From assembly GCF_000518545.1 (NCBI RefSeq), contig NZ_JADU01000018.1:34222-98221 (forward strand): a DNA stretch of 64,000 bases, given 5' to 3'. Positions 15,027-23,323 of this stretch are shown in pieces. The translations under genes and the position numbers were made by a program. Numbering within the stretch: position 1 is the first letter of the stretch; each line of letters starts with the position of its first letter. Origin of the DNA: Hallella seregens ATCC 51272 (lineage in GTDB: Bacteria; Bacteroidota; Bacteroidia; Bacteroidales; Bacteroidaceae). Below the pieces are notes generated by a model that worked only from the letters and a program-made list of their open reading frames with translations, did no database searches and had not been told where the DNA came from.

Positions 15027-16494
15027 GGGGGCGGCACGTTGGGGCGGCCAGGGCGGCGAGCACGTTGACGGGCGTGTCGGGCAGATGGCTGCTCTTGATT
15101 TTCCATTCTTGAGGGTAGAGATTGTTGGCCCGGCCGCCCAGATTCTTGGCAAAGCCCAGCGCGTGGCCGCGGCAAGCGATGACCACGAGGCCGCGCGGCG
15201 TGTCGGGCGGTAGCGTCACCGCCTCCTTGCGCAGGTAGGCAACGGCCGTGGCATAGTCCACTTCGGCCCGCGGAAAAGCGTCGGAGCGCAGCGCAGTGGA
15301 GAGGGCCAGCGAGGCGTGGGGCACGAGATCGCGGCCTTTCTGCACGCCCAGCGTCACGCCGGCATGAAGCACGTGCAGCTGCCGGGCAGCACGCTCGTAG
15401 AGCGTGTGCCAGGCTGCGGGAACGGCCAGCCGGATGCCTCGCAGGTCGGTGGGTCGGAAGTCGCCCTCGAGCCATGCCTCCACGGGGGGCAGTGCGGCTG
15501 GTGCGTTCGCCTTGTTGCGGCGGTCGGGTTGCTTGCGGGCTGCCGGTTTGCGGGCTGGGCCGGCGAGTTGGGCAAGCGCCCCCTCGCTCTCGCCATGCTT
15601 GCGCAGGGCGGCCATGAAGAGGCCCTCGCCGCGCGTCTTGCCCGGGATGAAACGGCACACAGGCTCCCGCCCGACGAGCGCCCCGGTGATGTTCCACTCC
15701 GGGCGCGTGGGGATGTCCATCACGTCGGCCCCCAGCTGCCGGGCTATCCAGTCCACGTTCTCCTCATTCTCCTCGGCGTTGAACGTGCAGGTGGAGTAGA
15801 CGAGCAGACCGCCTGGGCGCAGGGCGGGCCACACATCCTCGACGATGGTGCGCTGCAGCTGCCGGCACTGGGCCACGTGCTGCCGGCTCCAGGCCCCGAC
15901 GGCTCCCTCGTCCTTGCGGAACATGCCCTCGCCCGAGCAGGGCACGTCGGCCAGAATCACGTCGAACAGCAGTCCCGACCGGCCGTAGTCGCGCGGAAAA
16001 TTATGGGTCACCACCGTGTCGGGGTGGCCGAATTTCTGCACGTTCTCGGCAAGGACGCTGGCCCGCAGCCGCACGGGCTCGTTGGCAAAGAGCAGGCTGC
16101 CCGGAGGCAGCACGGCGCGGGCCGCGGTGGATTTGCCGCCCGGGGCCGCGCAGAGGTCGAGCATCAGCACCGGCGTGGGCGCCAATTGGCGCAGCACATG
16201 AGCCACAAACATCGAGGCGGCTTCCTGCACATAGTAGCAGCCGGCATGGAGAAACGGGTCGAAAGTGAAGTTGGGCCGGCCGGCCAAATAGCGGCCCTCG
16301 GCACACCAGGGCACGGCATCAGCGCCCGGTCGGAGGGTGTCGGCGCGGGCCGACGGGCCGGTGGCAGAGGTCTTGAATGGGTTGAGACGGATGCTGACGG
16401 GCGGTTCGGCCGCCAGCCCCTGGCGCAGCGTGGCGTAGAGGGCGTCGCCCATGAGGCGGCGCGTGTCGGCCTCGAAATCCTGGGGTAAAGTCAT
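15016..16494 (-). CDS. RsmF-type rRNA cytosine-C5 methyltransferase
   Basis: 492 residues, NOL1/NOP2/Sun family, S-adenosylmethionine-dependent. The SAM site is L-D-L-C-A-A-P-G-G-K-S-T (near residue 118). The two catalytic cysteines are Cys186 in D-V-P-C-S-G-E-G and Cys236 in Y-S-T-C-T-F-N. The C-terminal part (about 320-492) has the extra PUA-like domains of the RsmF group, which methylates 16S rRNA C1407 in E. coli; the exact target here is not proven. A lysine/arginine-rich linker (about 315-330) separates the domains. Start chosen at MTLPQDF, close behind a promoter at 16517-16524. Confidence 0.88.
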   Translation of the reverse strand: MTLPQDFEADTRRLMGDALYATLRQGLAAEPPVSIRLNPFKTSATGPSARADTLRPGADAVPWCAEGRYLAGRPNFTFDPFLHAGCYYVQEAASMFVAHVLRQLAPTPVLMLDLCAAPGGKSTAARAVLPPGSLLFANEPVRLRASVLAENVQKFGHPDTVVTHNFPRDYGRSGLLFDVILADVPCSGEGMFRKDEGAVGAWSRQHVAQCRQLQRTIVEDVWPALRPGGLLVYSTCTFNAEENEENVDWIARQLGADVMDIPTRPEWNITGALVGREPVCRFIPGKTRGEGLFMAALRKHGESEGALAQLAGPARKPAARKQPDRRNKANAPAALPPVEAWLEGDFRPTDLRGIRLAVPAAWHTLYERAARQLHVLHAGVTLGVQKGRDLVPHASLALSTALRSDAFPRAEVDYATAVAYLRKEAVTLPPDTPRGLVVIACRGHALGFAKNLGGRANNLYPQEWKIKSSHLPDTPVNVLAALAAPTCRPHAD

Positions 16495-16512
16495 GAAAAC
16501 GGTGGTTTTGAC

Positions 16513-16548
16513 GTTGCAAAAGTAGAATATTTTTCGTTATTTTGCAAC
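16513..16548. promoter_or_regulatory. Divergent promoter pair inside a palindrome
   Basis: The 9-base words GTTGCAAAA (16513-16521) and TTTTGCAAC (16540-16548) form a perfect inverted repeat. Read outward, each gives a -7 element: TACTTTTG on the minus strand (16517-16524) for the methyltransferase-folA operon, and TTATTTTG/TATTTTG on the plus strand (16537-16544) for the DUF6249-sigma operon. Confidence 0.6.
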
Positions 16549-16600
16549 TAAACCCCTGCCTCTTTCGTCCAAAACGCAGAAATTTGAAAAGAAAGAAACG

Positions 16601-17215
16601 ATGAAACAAGTATTCATAGCATTGGCATTGATGCTTACTCTCAATGCCGGAGCGGCCGGTGTGAAGCCGCAACACCGCCACCACACACCGACCGAACTGG
16701 TGGACAGCACGGCCAAAGACGGCATCGAGGCCTACTCGGACACCACGTCGGCACCCGCCGGCGAGGAGGATTCCACCTACACGTCGACAGCCTACGACTT
16801 GGGGCATGATGCCGATTCGGACGTTCACGACCTCTTTCTGCGGCTCGTCGGCGGCACCATCGGCGTGGGCGGCGTGGTCATCGCCATCCTCATCATCCTG
16901 GCTCTGCTGGTCTTCGCCCTGGCCCCGTTCATCTTGTTGGTGCTCTTGCTGAAGTATCTCATCAACCGGCACAACAGTAAAGTGTCGCTGGCCGAGAAGT
17001 CGATGGAGACCGGTGTGCCCATCCCCGACGAGCTCAAGCCGGCCCCGACCGACTCGCCGGGCTATTATAAGCGGAAAGGCATCATGAACATTGCCGTCGG
17101 TGTGGGCCTCACCCTGATGTTCTCCGTCTGGGGGTCGGACGTGCTCGTGGGCGTCGGGCTGCTCATTGCATGCCTTGGCGTGGGGCAGCTGGTCATAGCC
17201 AAGACAACGAAATAG
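16601..17215 (+). CDS. DUF6249-like membrane protein
   Basis: 204 residues. Signal peptide to about residue 18 (NAGAAG), a His- and acidic-rich extracytoplasmic segment to about 80, a long glycine/isoleucine-rich membrane segment (about 84-120), a soluble stretch with Y-Y-K-R-K-G-I-M-N, then two short helices (about 160-200). This matches the DUF6249 membrane proteins that precede an ECF sigma gene in Prevotella and Bacteroides. It probably takes part in an envelope-sensing unit with the next two genes; no biochemical role is known. Confidence 0.7.
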   Translation: MKQVFIALALMLTLNAGAAGVKPQHRHHTPTELVDSTAKDGIEAYSDTTSAPAGEEDSTYTSTAYDLGHDADSDVHDLFLRLVGGTIGVGGVVIAILIILALLVFALAPFILLVLLLKYLINRHNSKVSLAEKSMETGVPIPDELKPAPTDSPGYYKRKGIMNIAVGVGLTLMFSVWGSDVLVGVGLLIACLGVGQLVIAKTTK

Positions 17216-17751
17216 TGGACCGGATAGAAGACATTGGTCTGGTAACGCAGGTGGCCGTGTTCCACAATCGGCGCGCGTTCGACAAGCTGACGAGGGAGTA
17301 CCAGTCGCCCGTGCGGCGGTTCTTTCTCGGTCAGACCCTCGGCGACACGCAGTTGAGCGACGACCTGGCACAGGACACATTTGTGAAAGCCTACACCCAC
17401 ATCGGACAGTTCCGGGGGCAGTCGTCTTTCCTGACGTGGCTCTTCCGCATTGCCTACAATGTTTTCTATGACTACACGCGGGGCCTTCGGCCCACGTCCG
17501 ACCTGGACACGCCCGCCGTGACCGGGCGCAGCGGCGGCAGCGGCGACGGCAGCCTGCGCATGGATCTCTACGATGCGCTGCAGCTGCTCAACGACAACGA
17601 GCGCAGTTGCGTGACGCTGCAACTCATGGAGGGGCAGCCCATCGAGAAGATTTCAGAGATTACGGGCATGCCCCAGAACACGGTGAAAAGCCACCTTTCG
17701 CGAGGTAAAAAGAAGATGGCTACATTCTTGAGGGCCAACGGGTATGGATAG
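17215..17751 (+). CDS. ECF-type RNA polymerase sigma factor
   Basis: 178 residues if translation begins at GTG 17215, whose G is the last base of the preceding TAG; this gives D-R-I-E-D-I-G-L-V, the normal start of the group. An ATG at 17170 would overlap the previous gene by 46 bases. Region 2 (F-D-K-L-T-R-E-Y-Q-S-P-V-R-R then D-L-A-Q-D-T-F-V-K-A-Y and T-W-L-F-R-I-A-Y-N) and region 4 (helix-turn-helix P-I-E-K-I-S-E-I-T-G-M-P-Q-N-T-V-K-S-H-L-S-R-G) are complete. The downstream DUF5056 membrane protein is the likely anti-sigma-like partner. Confidence 0.93.
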   Translation: MDRIEDIGLVTQVAVFHNRRAFDKLTREYQSPVRRFFLGQTLGDTQLSDDLAQDTFVKAYTHIGQFRGQSSFLTWLFRIAYNVFYDYTRGLRPTSDLDTPAVTGRSGGSGDGSLRMDLYDALQLLNDNERSCVTLQLMEGQPIEKISEITGMPQNTVKSHLSRGKKKMATFLRANGYG

Positions 17752-17800
17752 TTGGGCTGTAGTTCTGCTGGAGATTCCGACCTCCGTGCAGTGGCTTCCA

Positions 17801-17907
17801 AAAACCAAGACGGTATCATCTTCAAACGAAGACAGGGCCCTTTTAAAACCAGGACGGTGACTTTTTAAAATGAGGAACGCGTCTTTTTAAAATCAAGACA
17901 GTGATGG
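17801..17907 (+). repeat. Five-fold 22-base imperfect tandem repeat before the DUF5056 gene
   Basis: Five units (17801-17823, 17824-17844, 17845-17866, 17867-17888, 17889-17907), each opening AAA(A)C/T, with a GA-rich middle and mostly ending in TTTT. The last unit contains the DUF5056 start codon and its upstream purine stretch AAGACAGTG. The 150-base gap between the sigma gene and its partner is otherwise empty. Confidence 0.7.
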
Positions 17908-18275
17908 AAACAAACGAGAATACAAGAATGGAAGATGCTCGGGCCGACGATGAGCTGCTGATGCGCTTTTTCAGTGAGGCCCGGTGCGACCTGCCCGACG
18001 ACGGATTCACCGACCGCGTGATGCGTCGTCTGCCGCGTCGGGTGCGCCGAATGAACCAGCTCTGGACCACGCTGTGCGCCGCTGCCGCCATGGCCCTCTT
18101 CCTATTGTTCGACGGTGTGGCCGATGTGCGCATCCTCATCAGTCGTATGCTGGGCGATGCCGCCGGCTATTTGTCGTCGGTGAGCCTGGGCGGTCTGCCG
18201 CCGTTGGCCCTGCTGACCACGCTGGTGCTGCTGGTTGTGGTGGCTCTGTGCAACTGGCGGCCGAGCACTTTATAG
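17904..18275 (+). CDS. DUF5056-like membrane protein, possible anti-sigma partner
   Basis: 123 residues from ATG 17904 (a GTG lies one codon earlier). The N-terminal cytoplasmic part (D-D-E-L-L-M-R-F-F-S-E-A-R and L-P-D-D-G-F-T-D-R-V-M-R-R-L-P, residues 12-45) is the hallmark of DUF5056 proteins found behind ECF sigma genes. Two membrane helices follow, at about 52-70 and 92-115. By position and topology it could hold the sigma factor at the membrane, but it has no zinc-binding anti-sigma motif, so this is inference. Confidence 0.75.
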   Translation: METNENTRMEDARADDELLMRFFSEARCDLPDDGFTDRVMRRLPRRVRRMNQLWTTLCAAAAMALFLLFDGVADVRILISRMLGDAAGYLSSVSLGGLPPLALLTTLVLLVVVALCNWRPSTL

Positions 18276-18280
18276 AGTGT

Positions 18281-18427
18281 ATCACGGTGCGGAATGGGGC
18301 CGGACGGGCCATGGAGAAATGCCATTTGGAGCTACCCAAGGCGTTTCCGGATGTGGAATGCGGGGAACATGTGGTTATGCCCAACCATTTTTACATCTGT
18401 GATCTGCGGCACGACAGGATGATTTTC
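18281..18427 (+). pseudogene. Remnant of a REP-associated (IS200-like) tyrosine transposase
   Basis: In frame from 18281 the reading is N-G-A-G-R-A-M-E-K-C then L-P-K-A-F-P-D-V-E-C-G-E-H-V-V-M-P-N-H-F-Y-I-C. This matches the central block of Y1/RAYT transposases (aspartate-Ala-Gly-x-Met-Val-Glu-Lys, Phe-Pro-Asp-x-Glu-Cys, Val-Val-Met-Pro-Asn-His-Phe-His). The second histidine of the metal-binding His-x-His pair is changed to Tyr, and the catalytic tyrosine and both ends of the gene are missing, so it is a dead fragment of about 49 codons. Confidence 0.75.
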
Positions 18428-18461
18428 ACGGCGAACAACGGAGAATTACAAGATAATTGCG

Positions 18462-18469
18462 TAATTTTG
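18462..18469 (+). promoter_or_regulatory. -7 element upstream of aguA
   Basis: TAATTTTG fits the TAnnTTTG consensus, 48 bases before the aguA start. No clear -33 TTG at the right distance. Confidence 0.45.
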
Positions 18470-18516
18470 CAACCCTGCGAAAGTGCAGCATTCGCCTATT
18501 TAACAACGAAAACAGC

Positions 18517-19587
18517 ATGCCCAACACCCATCCCTCCCGCATCACCCTGCCCGCCGAATGGGCTCCGCAGAGTGCCATTCAGCTCACATGGCCCCACGCC
18601 GCCACCGACTGGAAGCCCTATCTGCAAGCCATTACGGCCACCTTCGTGGAGTTGGCGCGGGAGATTGCACGGCGGCAGAAGCTGGTAATAGTGTCGCCGG
18701 AGGCGGAAAAAGTAAGGGAATTGCTTCTGAAAGAACTGGGCGAGGCTTTGATGCGCAACGTGCGCTTTTGCACCTGTGCCACCAACGACACCTGGGCACG
18801 CGACCATGGGGCCATCACGCTCTGCGCTGCAGATGCCGCGGCCGACGGCCGGAGGGAGTGCCGGCTGCTCGATTTCAAGTTTAATGCCTGGGGAGAGAAG
18901 TTTGCCTGGCGTGCCGACAACGACATCAACCGGCAGCTGCTGGCCTCGGGACTGCTCCATGGCACCATGGAGAACCACAACGACTTCGTGCTCGAGGGCG
19001 GCTCCATCGAGAGCGACGGGCAGGGCACCATCATGACCACTACGTCGTGCCTGCTGGCTCCCCACCGCAACCAGCCACTCACTCAGCCGGACATTGAACG
19101 GCGGCTGAAGCGCGTGCTTCATGCCGAACAGGTGGTTTGGCTCGAGCATGGAACCCTCATTGGCGACGACACCGACGGCCACATCGACACCATCGTTCGG
19201 ATGGCCCCCGACGATACGCTGCTCTATGTGGGCTGCGACGACCCGGCCGACGAGCATCATGCCGACTTTGCGGCCTTGGAAATGCAGCTGCAACGCCTTC
19301 GCACCATGGCCGGCCGGCCCTATCGGTTGCTGCGGCTGCCCATGCCCCGAGCCATGTACGACGGTGGCGAGAGGCTGCCGGCCACCTATGCCAACTTCGT
19401 GATTCTGAACGGAGCAGTCATTGTGCCCACCTATCGGCAGCCCGACAACGACCGGAGGGCCATGGAAATCATCGGCGAAGCCTTTCCCGACCGGGAACTG
19501 ATAGGGATGGATGCTTCCACCGTGGTGCGCCAGCACGGCTCGCTCCACTGCCTCACCATGCAATATCCGGCGGGTGTCGTCGACTAA
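18517..19587 (+). CDS. aguA: Agmatine deiminase
   Basis: 356 residues from ATG 18517 (M-P-N-T-H-P), which fits the family N-terminus; the frame is open 20 codons further upstream, but that part has no homology I recognise. It converts agmatine to N-carbamoylputrescine and ammonia. Pentein-fold motifs: T-W-A-R-D-H-G (near 90), E-G-G-S-I-E-S-D-G (near 160), D-G-H-I-D near 220 with the catalytic His, and the nucleophile Cys345 in G-S-L-H-C-L-T-M-Q. The typical Gly/Thr-Gln ending is slightly changed (L-T-M-Q). It lies 27 bases before aguB. Confidence 0.92.
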   Translation: MPNTHPSRITLPAEWAPQSAIQLTWPHAATDWKPYLQAITATFVELAREIARRQKLVIVSPEAEKVRELLLKELGEALMRNVRFCTCATNDTWARDHGAITLCAADAAADGRRECRLLDFKFNAWGEKFAWRADNDINRQLLASGLLHGTMENHNDFVLEGGSIESDGQGTIMTTTSCLLAPHRNQPLTQPDIERRLKRVLHAEQVVWLEHGTLIGDDTDGHIDTIVRMAPDDTLLYVGCDDPADEHHADFAALEMQLQRLRTMAGRPYRLLRLPMPRAMYDGGERLPATYANFVILNGAVIVPTYRQPDNDRRAMEIIGEAFPDRELIGMDASTVVRQHGSLHCLTMQYPAGVVD

Positions 19588-19614
19588 ACCATAACCTCAC
19601 ATTCAACACCAGAC

Positions 19615-20496
19615 ATGGAACTCAAGATTGGAATACTGCAACAACAGAACAGTGCCAGCGTGGAAGACAACGTGAACCGGCTCTCGGCCGGCGTGGCCCG
19701 GCTGGCCCAAGAGGGTGCGCAGCTCATTGTGTTGCAAGAACTGCACAACTCGCTCTACTTCTGCCAGACCGAGAACGTGGATCTGTTCGACCTCGCCGAG
19801 CCCATCCCCGGGCCCTCAACCGAGCACTTCGGCCGGTTGGCGCGGCAACACGGAGTGGTCATCGTGACATCACTCTTCGAGCGGCGGGCCGCAGGCCTCT
19901 ACCACAACACGGCCGTGGTGCTGGAGAGAGACGGGAGCATCGCCGGCAAATACCGCAAGATGCACATCCCCGACGACCCCGCCTACTACGAGAAATTCTA
20001 TTTCACGCCGGGCGACCTGGGCTTTCGTCCCATCCAGACCTCGGTGGGGCGGCTGGGCGTACTCGTGTGCTGGGACCAGTGGTATCCCGAGGCTGCCCGC
20101 CTGATGGCCCTGCAAGGTGCCGACCTGCTGATTTATCCCACGGCCATCGGCTACGAGTCGAGCGACACGCCCGAGGAACAACAGCGGCAGCGCGAGGCTT
20201 GGACCACCGTGCAGCGGGGCCATGCCGTGGCCAACGGGCTGCCCGTGGTGACGGTGAACCGGGTGGGGCAGGAGCCCGACCCCAGCGGCCAGACGGGCGG
20301 CATCCGGTTCTGGGGCTCCAGTTTTGTGGCCGGGCCGCAGGGCGAACTGCTCTGCCGGGCCTCCGATTGTCGGAAAGAGGGCCGCGTGGTCAGCGTGGAT
20401 CTGGGCCGGGGTGAGCAGGTGCGCCGCTGGTGGCCTTTCCTGCGCGACCGCCGCATTGAGGCCTATGGCGACATCACTCAAAGATTTATCGACTGA
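19615..20496 (+). CDS. aguB: N-carbamoylputrescine amidase
   Basis: 293 residues, nitrilase superfamily. The catalytic triad is Glu42 (V-L-Q-E-L-H), Lys115 (K-Y-R-K-M-H-I) and Cys152 (L-V-C-W-D-Q-W-Y-P-E). It hydrolyses N-carbamoylputrescine to putrescine, CO2 and ammonia, completing the pathway started by AguA; together they make putrescine from arginine-derived agmatine. The motif E-K-F-Y-F-T-P-G-D-L-G-F is typical of the AguB clade. Confidence 0.94.
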   Translation: MELKIGILQQQNSASVEDNVNRLSAGVARLAQEGAQLIVLQELHNSLYFCQTENVDLFDLAEPIPGPSTEHFGRLARQHGVVIVTSLFERRAAGLYHNTAVVLERDGSIAGKYRKMHIPDDPAYYEKFYFTPGDLGFRPIQTSVGRLGVLVCWDQWYPEAARLMALQGADLLIYPTAIGYESSDTPEEQQRQREAWTTVQRGHAVANGLPVVTVNRVGQEPDPSGQTGGIRFWGSSFVAGPQGELLCRASDCRKEGRVVSVDLGRGEQVRRWWPFLRDRRIEAYGDITQRFID

Positions 20497-20741
20497 AAGG
20501 CTCCTTTCCGTTTTATCACTTTCCTGCCCCGTCGCACGGCGATGCCGCGAAACTGTTTGCCCGCATACTGTCCGGCGGGGCAGTATGTGCCCGCTCGTCC
20601 ATAGCGTCGCGGGCGGCTGCAGAGGCGCGGGTGCCGACGGCCGGAACGCCACATGAAATCCATGTTCCCGTTTCTTGTAATATAAAGAATGTCGAAAAAA
20701 AGGTGTCTGCGACATATCTTGTATTTTCTGTTTTAAATGTG

Positions 20742-20774
20742 TTGCGGCGCATTCGGTCCATTCCATTAATTTTG
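20742..20774 (+). promoter_or_regulatory. Promoter of the GH95-led glycan operon
   Basis: TTG (20742-20744), a 22-base spacer and TAATTTTG (20767-20774). It lies 24 bases before the GH95 start, giving a very short leader. The 300 bases between aguB and this gene contain no other gene. Confidence 0.7.
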
Positions 20775-20798
20775 CAATACCTAAATGAATGACAGAAA

Positions 20799-23147
20799 AT
20801 GTGTTGCAAGATTAAAAACCTATTGGTGTCGGCCATGCTGCTGGCCTGCTTTTCGCCGGCCATGGCCGGGACAAGACACTATGTGCTCAATTACGACAAG
20901 CCGTCGTCCAAGTGGATGGGGGCCTTGCCGATGGGCAATGGCAGACTGGGAATGATGGTTTATGGCGGCTATGACACGGAAACCATCGCCCTCAACGAGG
21001 TGACGCTGTGGTCCGGACAGGAAGATCCCGACGCCAACAACATCTGCGGGCCCGAGAAATTGAAGGAAATGCGCGAGGCTTTCTTTGCCGGCGATTTGGC
21101 CAAGGGCAACGAACTCGGGTGGAAATATCTCAGCGGACACGGCAAGAGCTTCGGTACACACTTGCCCTTTGGCGATGTCAAGTTGAAATACCTGAACGCC
21201 TCTGGCACGGTGAGCAACTACAAGCGCACGCTCAATATGAACGACGCCGTTGCCACTGTTTCCTTTCAGAGAAACCAGATTGCGTACACGAATGAGTATT
21301 TCACGAGCAATCCCGACGAGGTGTCGGTGGTGAGACTGTCGGCCAACAAGAAGCAGAGCATCTCTTTCAGGCTGTCCATGGACATGCTTCGCCATCATAG
21401 CATCACGGCTTCCGACTATTCCTTGGACATCTTGGGCGACGCCCGATTCGACAAGAATGGTGCCGGCGGCGTGAAGTTCCGCGGGCTGGTCCGCGTCCTG
21501 CCCAAGGGCGGGAGCGTCAGTCACGACGCAAGTTCCATTACGGTGAAAGATGCCGACGAAGTGGTTGTCCTGGTGGATATTCGCACCGATTTCCAGTGTC
21601 CCGACTATCAGACGAGGTGCGACAAAACGATACGTGAGGCTGCAACCAAGTCGTACGCCGTCTTGAAGAAAAACCACATGGCCGACTTTTCCCGGATTTT
21701 CTCCCGCATGGACATAGACTTGGCCGGCAATCTGCAGGCAGACAACAAGACCGAAACCCTTTTTGAAGCCGCCCGCAAGGGAAGTCCGTCGGCGGCCTTT
21801 GACGCCTTGTTCTTCCAATACGGCCGTTACATGCTGATTTCTTCCTCCCGCGAGAACTCGCCGTTGCCGGCCAACCTGCAGGGAATATGGAACGACAACC
21901 TGGCTTGCAACATGCCCTGGACCTGCGACTATCACCTCGATATTAATATTCAGCAAAACTATTGGTCGGCAAATATTGCCAATATGGCCGAGACCAACGT
22001 GCCGCTTTTCAAGTATTTGGAACTCTTGTCCAGGTATGGCCATGAGACAGCTCGCAGGATGTATGGCTGCGATGGCTGGGTGGCCCACACTATAAACAAT
22101 GTGTGGGGCGACACGGCCCCCGGCGGCGGCGTGGGCTGGGCCATGAATGTGTCGGCAGGAGCTTGGATGGCCACCCACCTGTGGACGCACTATGACTTTA
22201 CGCAAGACAAGGAATGGCTTCGCAGGCAAGGCTACTCTCTCATCAAGCAGACGGCCAAATTCTTCGTGGACTACATGGTGAAAGACCCCAACACAGGCTA
22301 TTTGGTCACGGGGCCGAGCATCTCTCCCGAGAATGGATTCAGGGCAGCCGATGGGCGAGACTATTCCCTTTCGATGATGCCGACGATAGACCGGGCCGTG
22401 GTGTACGACATCTATCAGGCCTGTATCAAGGCCAGCAACATCTTGGGCGTGGACGCCGATTTCCGCGCAAGGCTGCAAAAAGACATTCGGCTATTGCCTC
22501 CTTATAAAATAGGTAAGGATGGTACGCTCAACGAATGGCTTCTCGACGTGAGCCGTTCCGACATGTCACACCGCCATGCCTCCCACCTCCTTGGCCTCTA
22601 TCCGTTCGGCGAGATCTCTCCGGAGCGCAGCCCTGATTTGGCGAAGGCTTGCGAAACGTTTCTCGACAGGCAAACCCGCCATGGACAATGGGAGGATACG
22701 GAATGGACCCGCGGCAACATGATTAATTTCTATGCCCGCCTGAAGAAACCGGCAGAGGCTTACGAATCGTTGGTGGGGCTCTACAAAGTGTTTATGCGTG
22801 AGAACTTGATGACGGTCTCTCCGGCGGGTGTCGCCGGGGCGGAGGAAGACATCTTTAGTTTTGATGCCACAGAGGCTGCCGTGTCGGGTGTCTGCGAAAT
22901 GATATTGCAGAGCTACGATGGTTGTCTCGACTTCTTGCCCGCACTGCCTGAAAATTGGAGAAATGGCAGTATCAAGGGCATTTGCGCCAGAGGAGGTATC
23001 GTGGCCGACATTTCTTGGAAAGACGGCAAAGTCGTGGAGGCCTCCCTCAAAAGCAAGGCAGACCAGGGAGTGCGCTGCAGGATTAATGGTGCATTCAGGG
23101 ATTTCCAACTGAAAGCAGGGAAGACGTTGAGCATTCAACAGAAATAA
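20799..23147 (+). CDS. GH95 family glycosidase (alpha-L-fucosidase or alpha-L-galactosidase)
   Basis: 782 residues with signal peptide (cleavage near residue 24, P-A-M-A-G). N-terminal beta domain opening with W-M-G-A-L-P-M-G-N-G-R-L-G-M-M, then an (alpha/alpha)6 barrel with L-P-A-N-L-Q-G-I-W-N-D, C-D-Y-H-L-D-I-N-I-Q-Q-N-Y-W (377-390) and S-H-R-H-A-S-H-L-L-G-L-Y-P. The general acid is probably Glu511 in S-P-E-N. His379 is the residue tied to fucose preference in GH95; L-galactosidases of the family have Thr there. The next active-site position, Asn in the Bifidobacterium enzyme, is Asp381 here, which is unusual. It is secreted, probably periplasmic, and is the first gene of the plus-strand glycan block. 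Confidence 0.9.
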   Translation: MCCKIKNLLVSAMLLACFSPAMAGTRHYVLNYDKPSSKWMGALPMGNGRLGMMVYGGYDTETIALNEVTLWSGQEDPDANNICGPEKLKEMREAFFAGDLAKGNELGWKYLSGHGKSFGTHLPFGDVKLKYLNASGTVSNYKRTLNMNDAVATVSFQRNQIAYTNEYFTSNPDEVSVVRLSANKKQSISFRLSMDMLRHHSITASDYSLDILGDARFDKNGAGGVKFRGLVRVLPKGGSVSHDASSITVKDADEVVVLVDIRTDFQCPDYQTRCDKTIREAATKSYAVLKKNHMADFSRIFSRMDIDLAGNLQADNKTETLFEAARKGSPSAAFDALFFQYGRYMLISSSRENSPLPANLQGIWNDNLACNMPWTCDYHLDINIQQNYWSANIANMAETNVPLFKYLELLSRYGHETARRMYGCDGWVAHTINNVWGDTAPGGGVGWAMNVSAGAWMATHLWTHYDFTQDKEWLRRQGYSLIKQTAKFFVDYMVKDPNTGYLVTGPSISPENGFRAADGRDYSLSMMPTIDRAVVYDIYQACIKASNILGVDADFRARLQKDIRLLPPYKIGKDGTLNEWLLDVSRSDMSHRHASHLLGLYPFGEISPERSPDLAKACETFLDRQTRHGQWEDTEWTRGNMINFYARLKKPAEAYESLVGLYKVFMRENLMTVSPAGVAGAEEDIFSFDATEAAVSGVCEMILQSYDGCLDFLPALPENWRNGSIKGICARGGIVADISWKDGKVVEASLKSKADQGVRCRINGAFRDFQLKAGKTLSIQQK

Positions 23148-23256
23148 AATCGTAAGCATGTGGCAGAGACAAGAATATTTGTCGGTGCAGACTGACAATG
23201 GCACAGATATTTCATTCTCTGCAACATTTCGACTTGGAGAATCATGGAAAAGTTCG

Positions 23257-23264
23257 TAATATTG
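23257..23264 (+). promoter_or_regulatory. Possible internal promoter before SusC
   Basis: TAATATTG differs by one base from TAnnTTTG and has a TTG 20 bases upstream (23234-23236). It lies 59 bases before the SusC start in a 176-base gap, so the transporter genes may have their own promoter. Confidence 0.35.
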
Positions 23265-23323
23265 CAGCATCGTTATAGCCAATAACAATAAAACCTCTAT
23301 TCGTTAATAACAAAAGCCTAAAT

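Noticed and set aside
17170..17214. ATG 17170 as the sigma factor start
   Set aside because: It adds 15 residues that do not look like the family and overlaps the previous gene by 46 bases; GTG 17215 gives the usual N-terminus.
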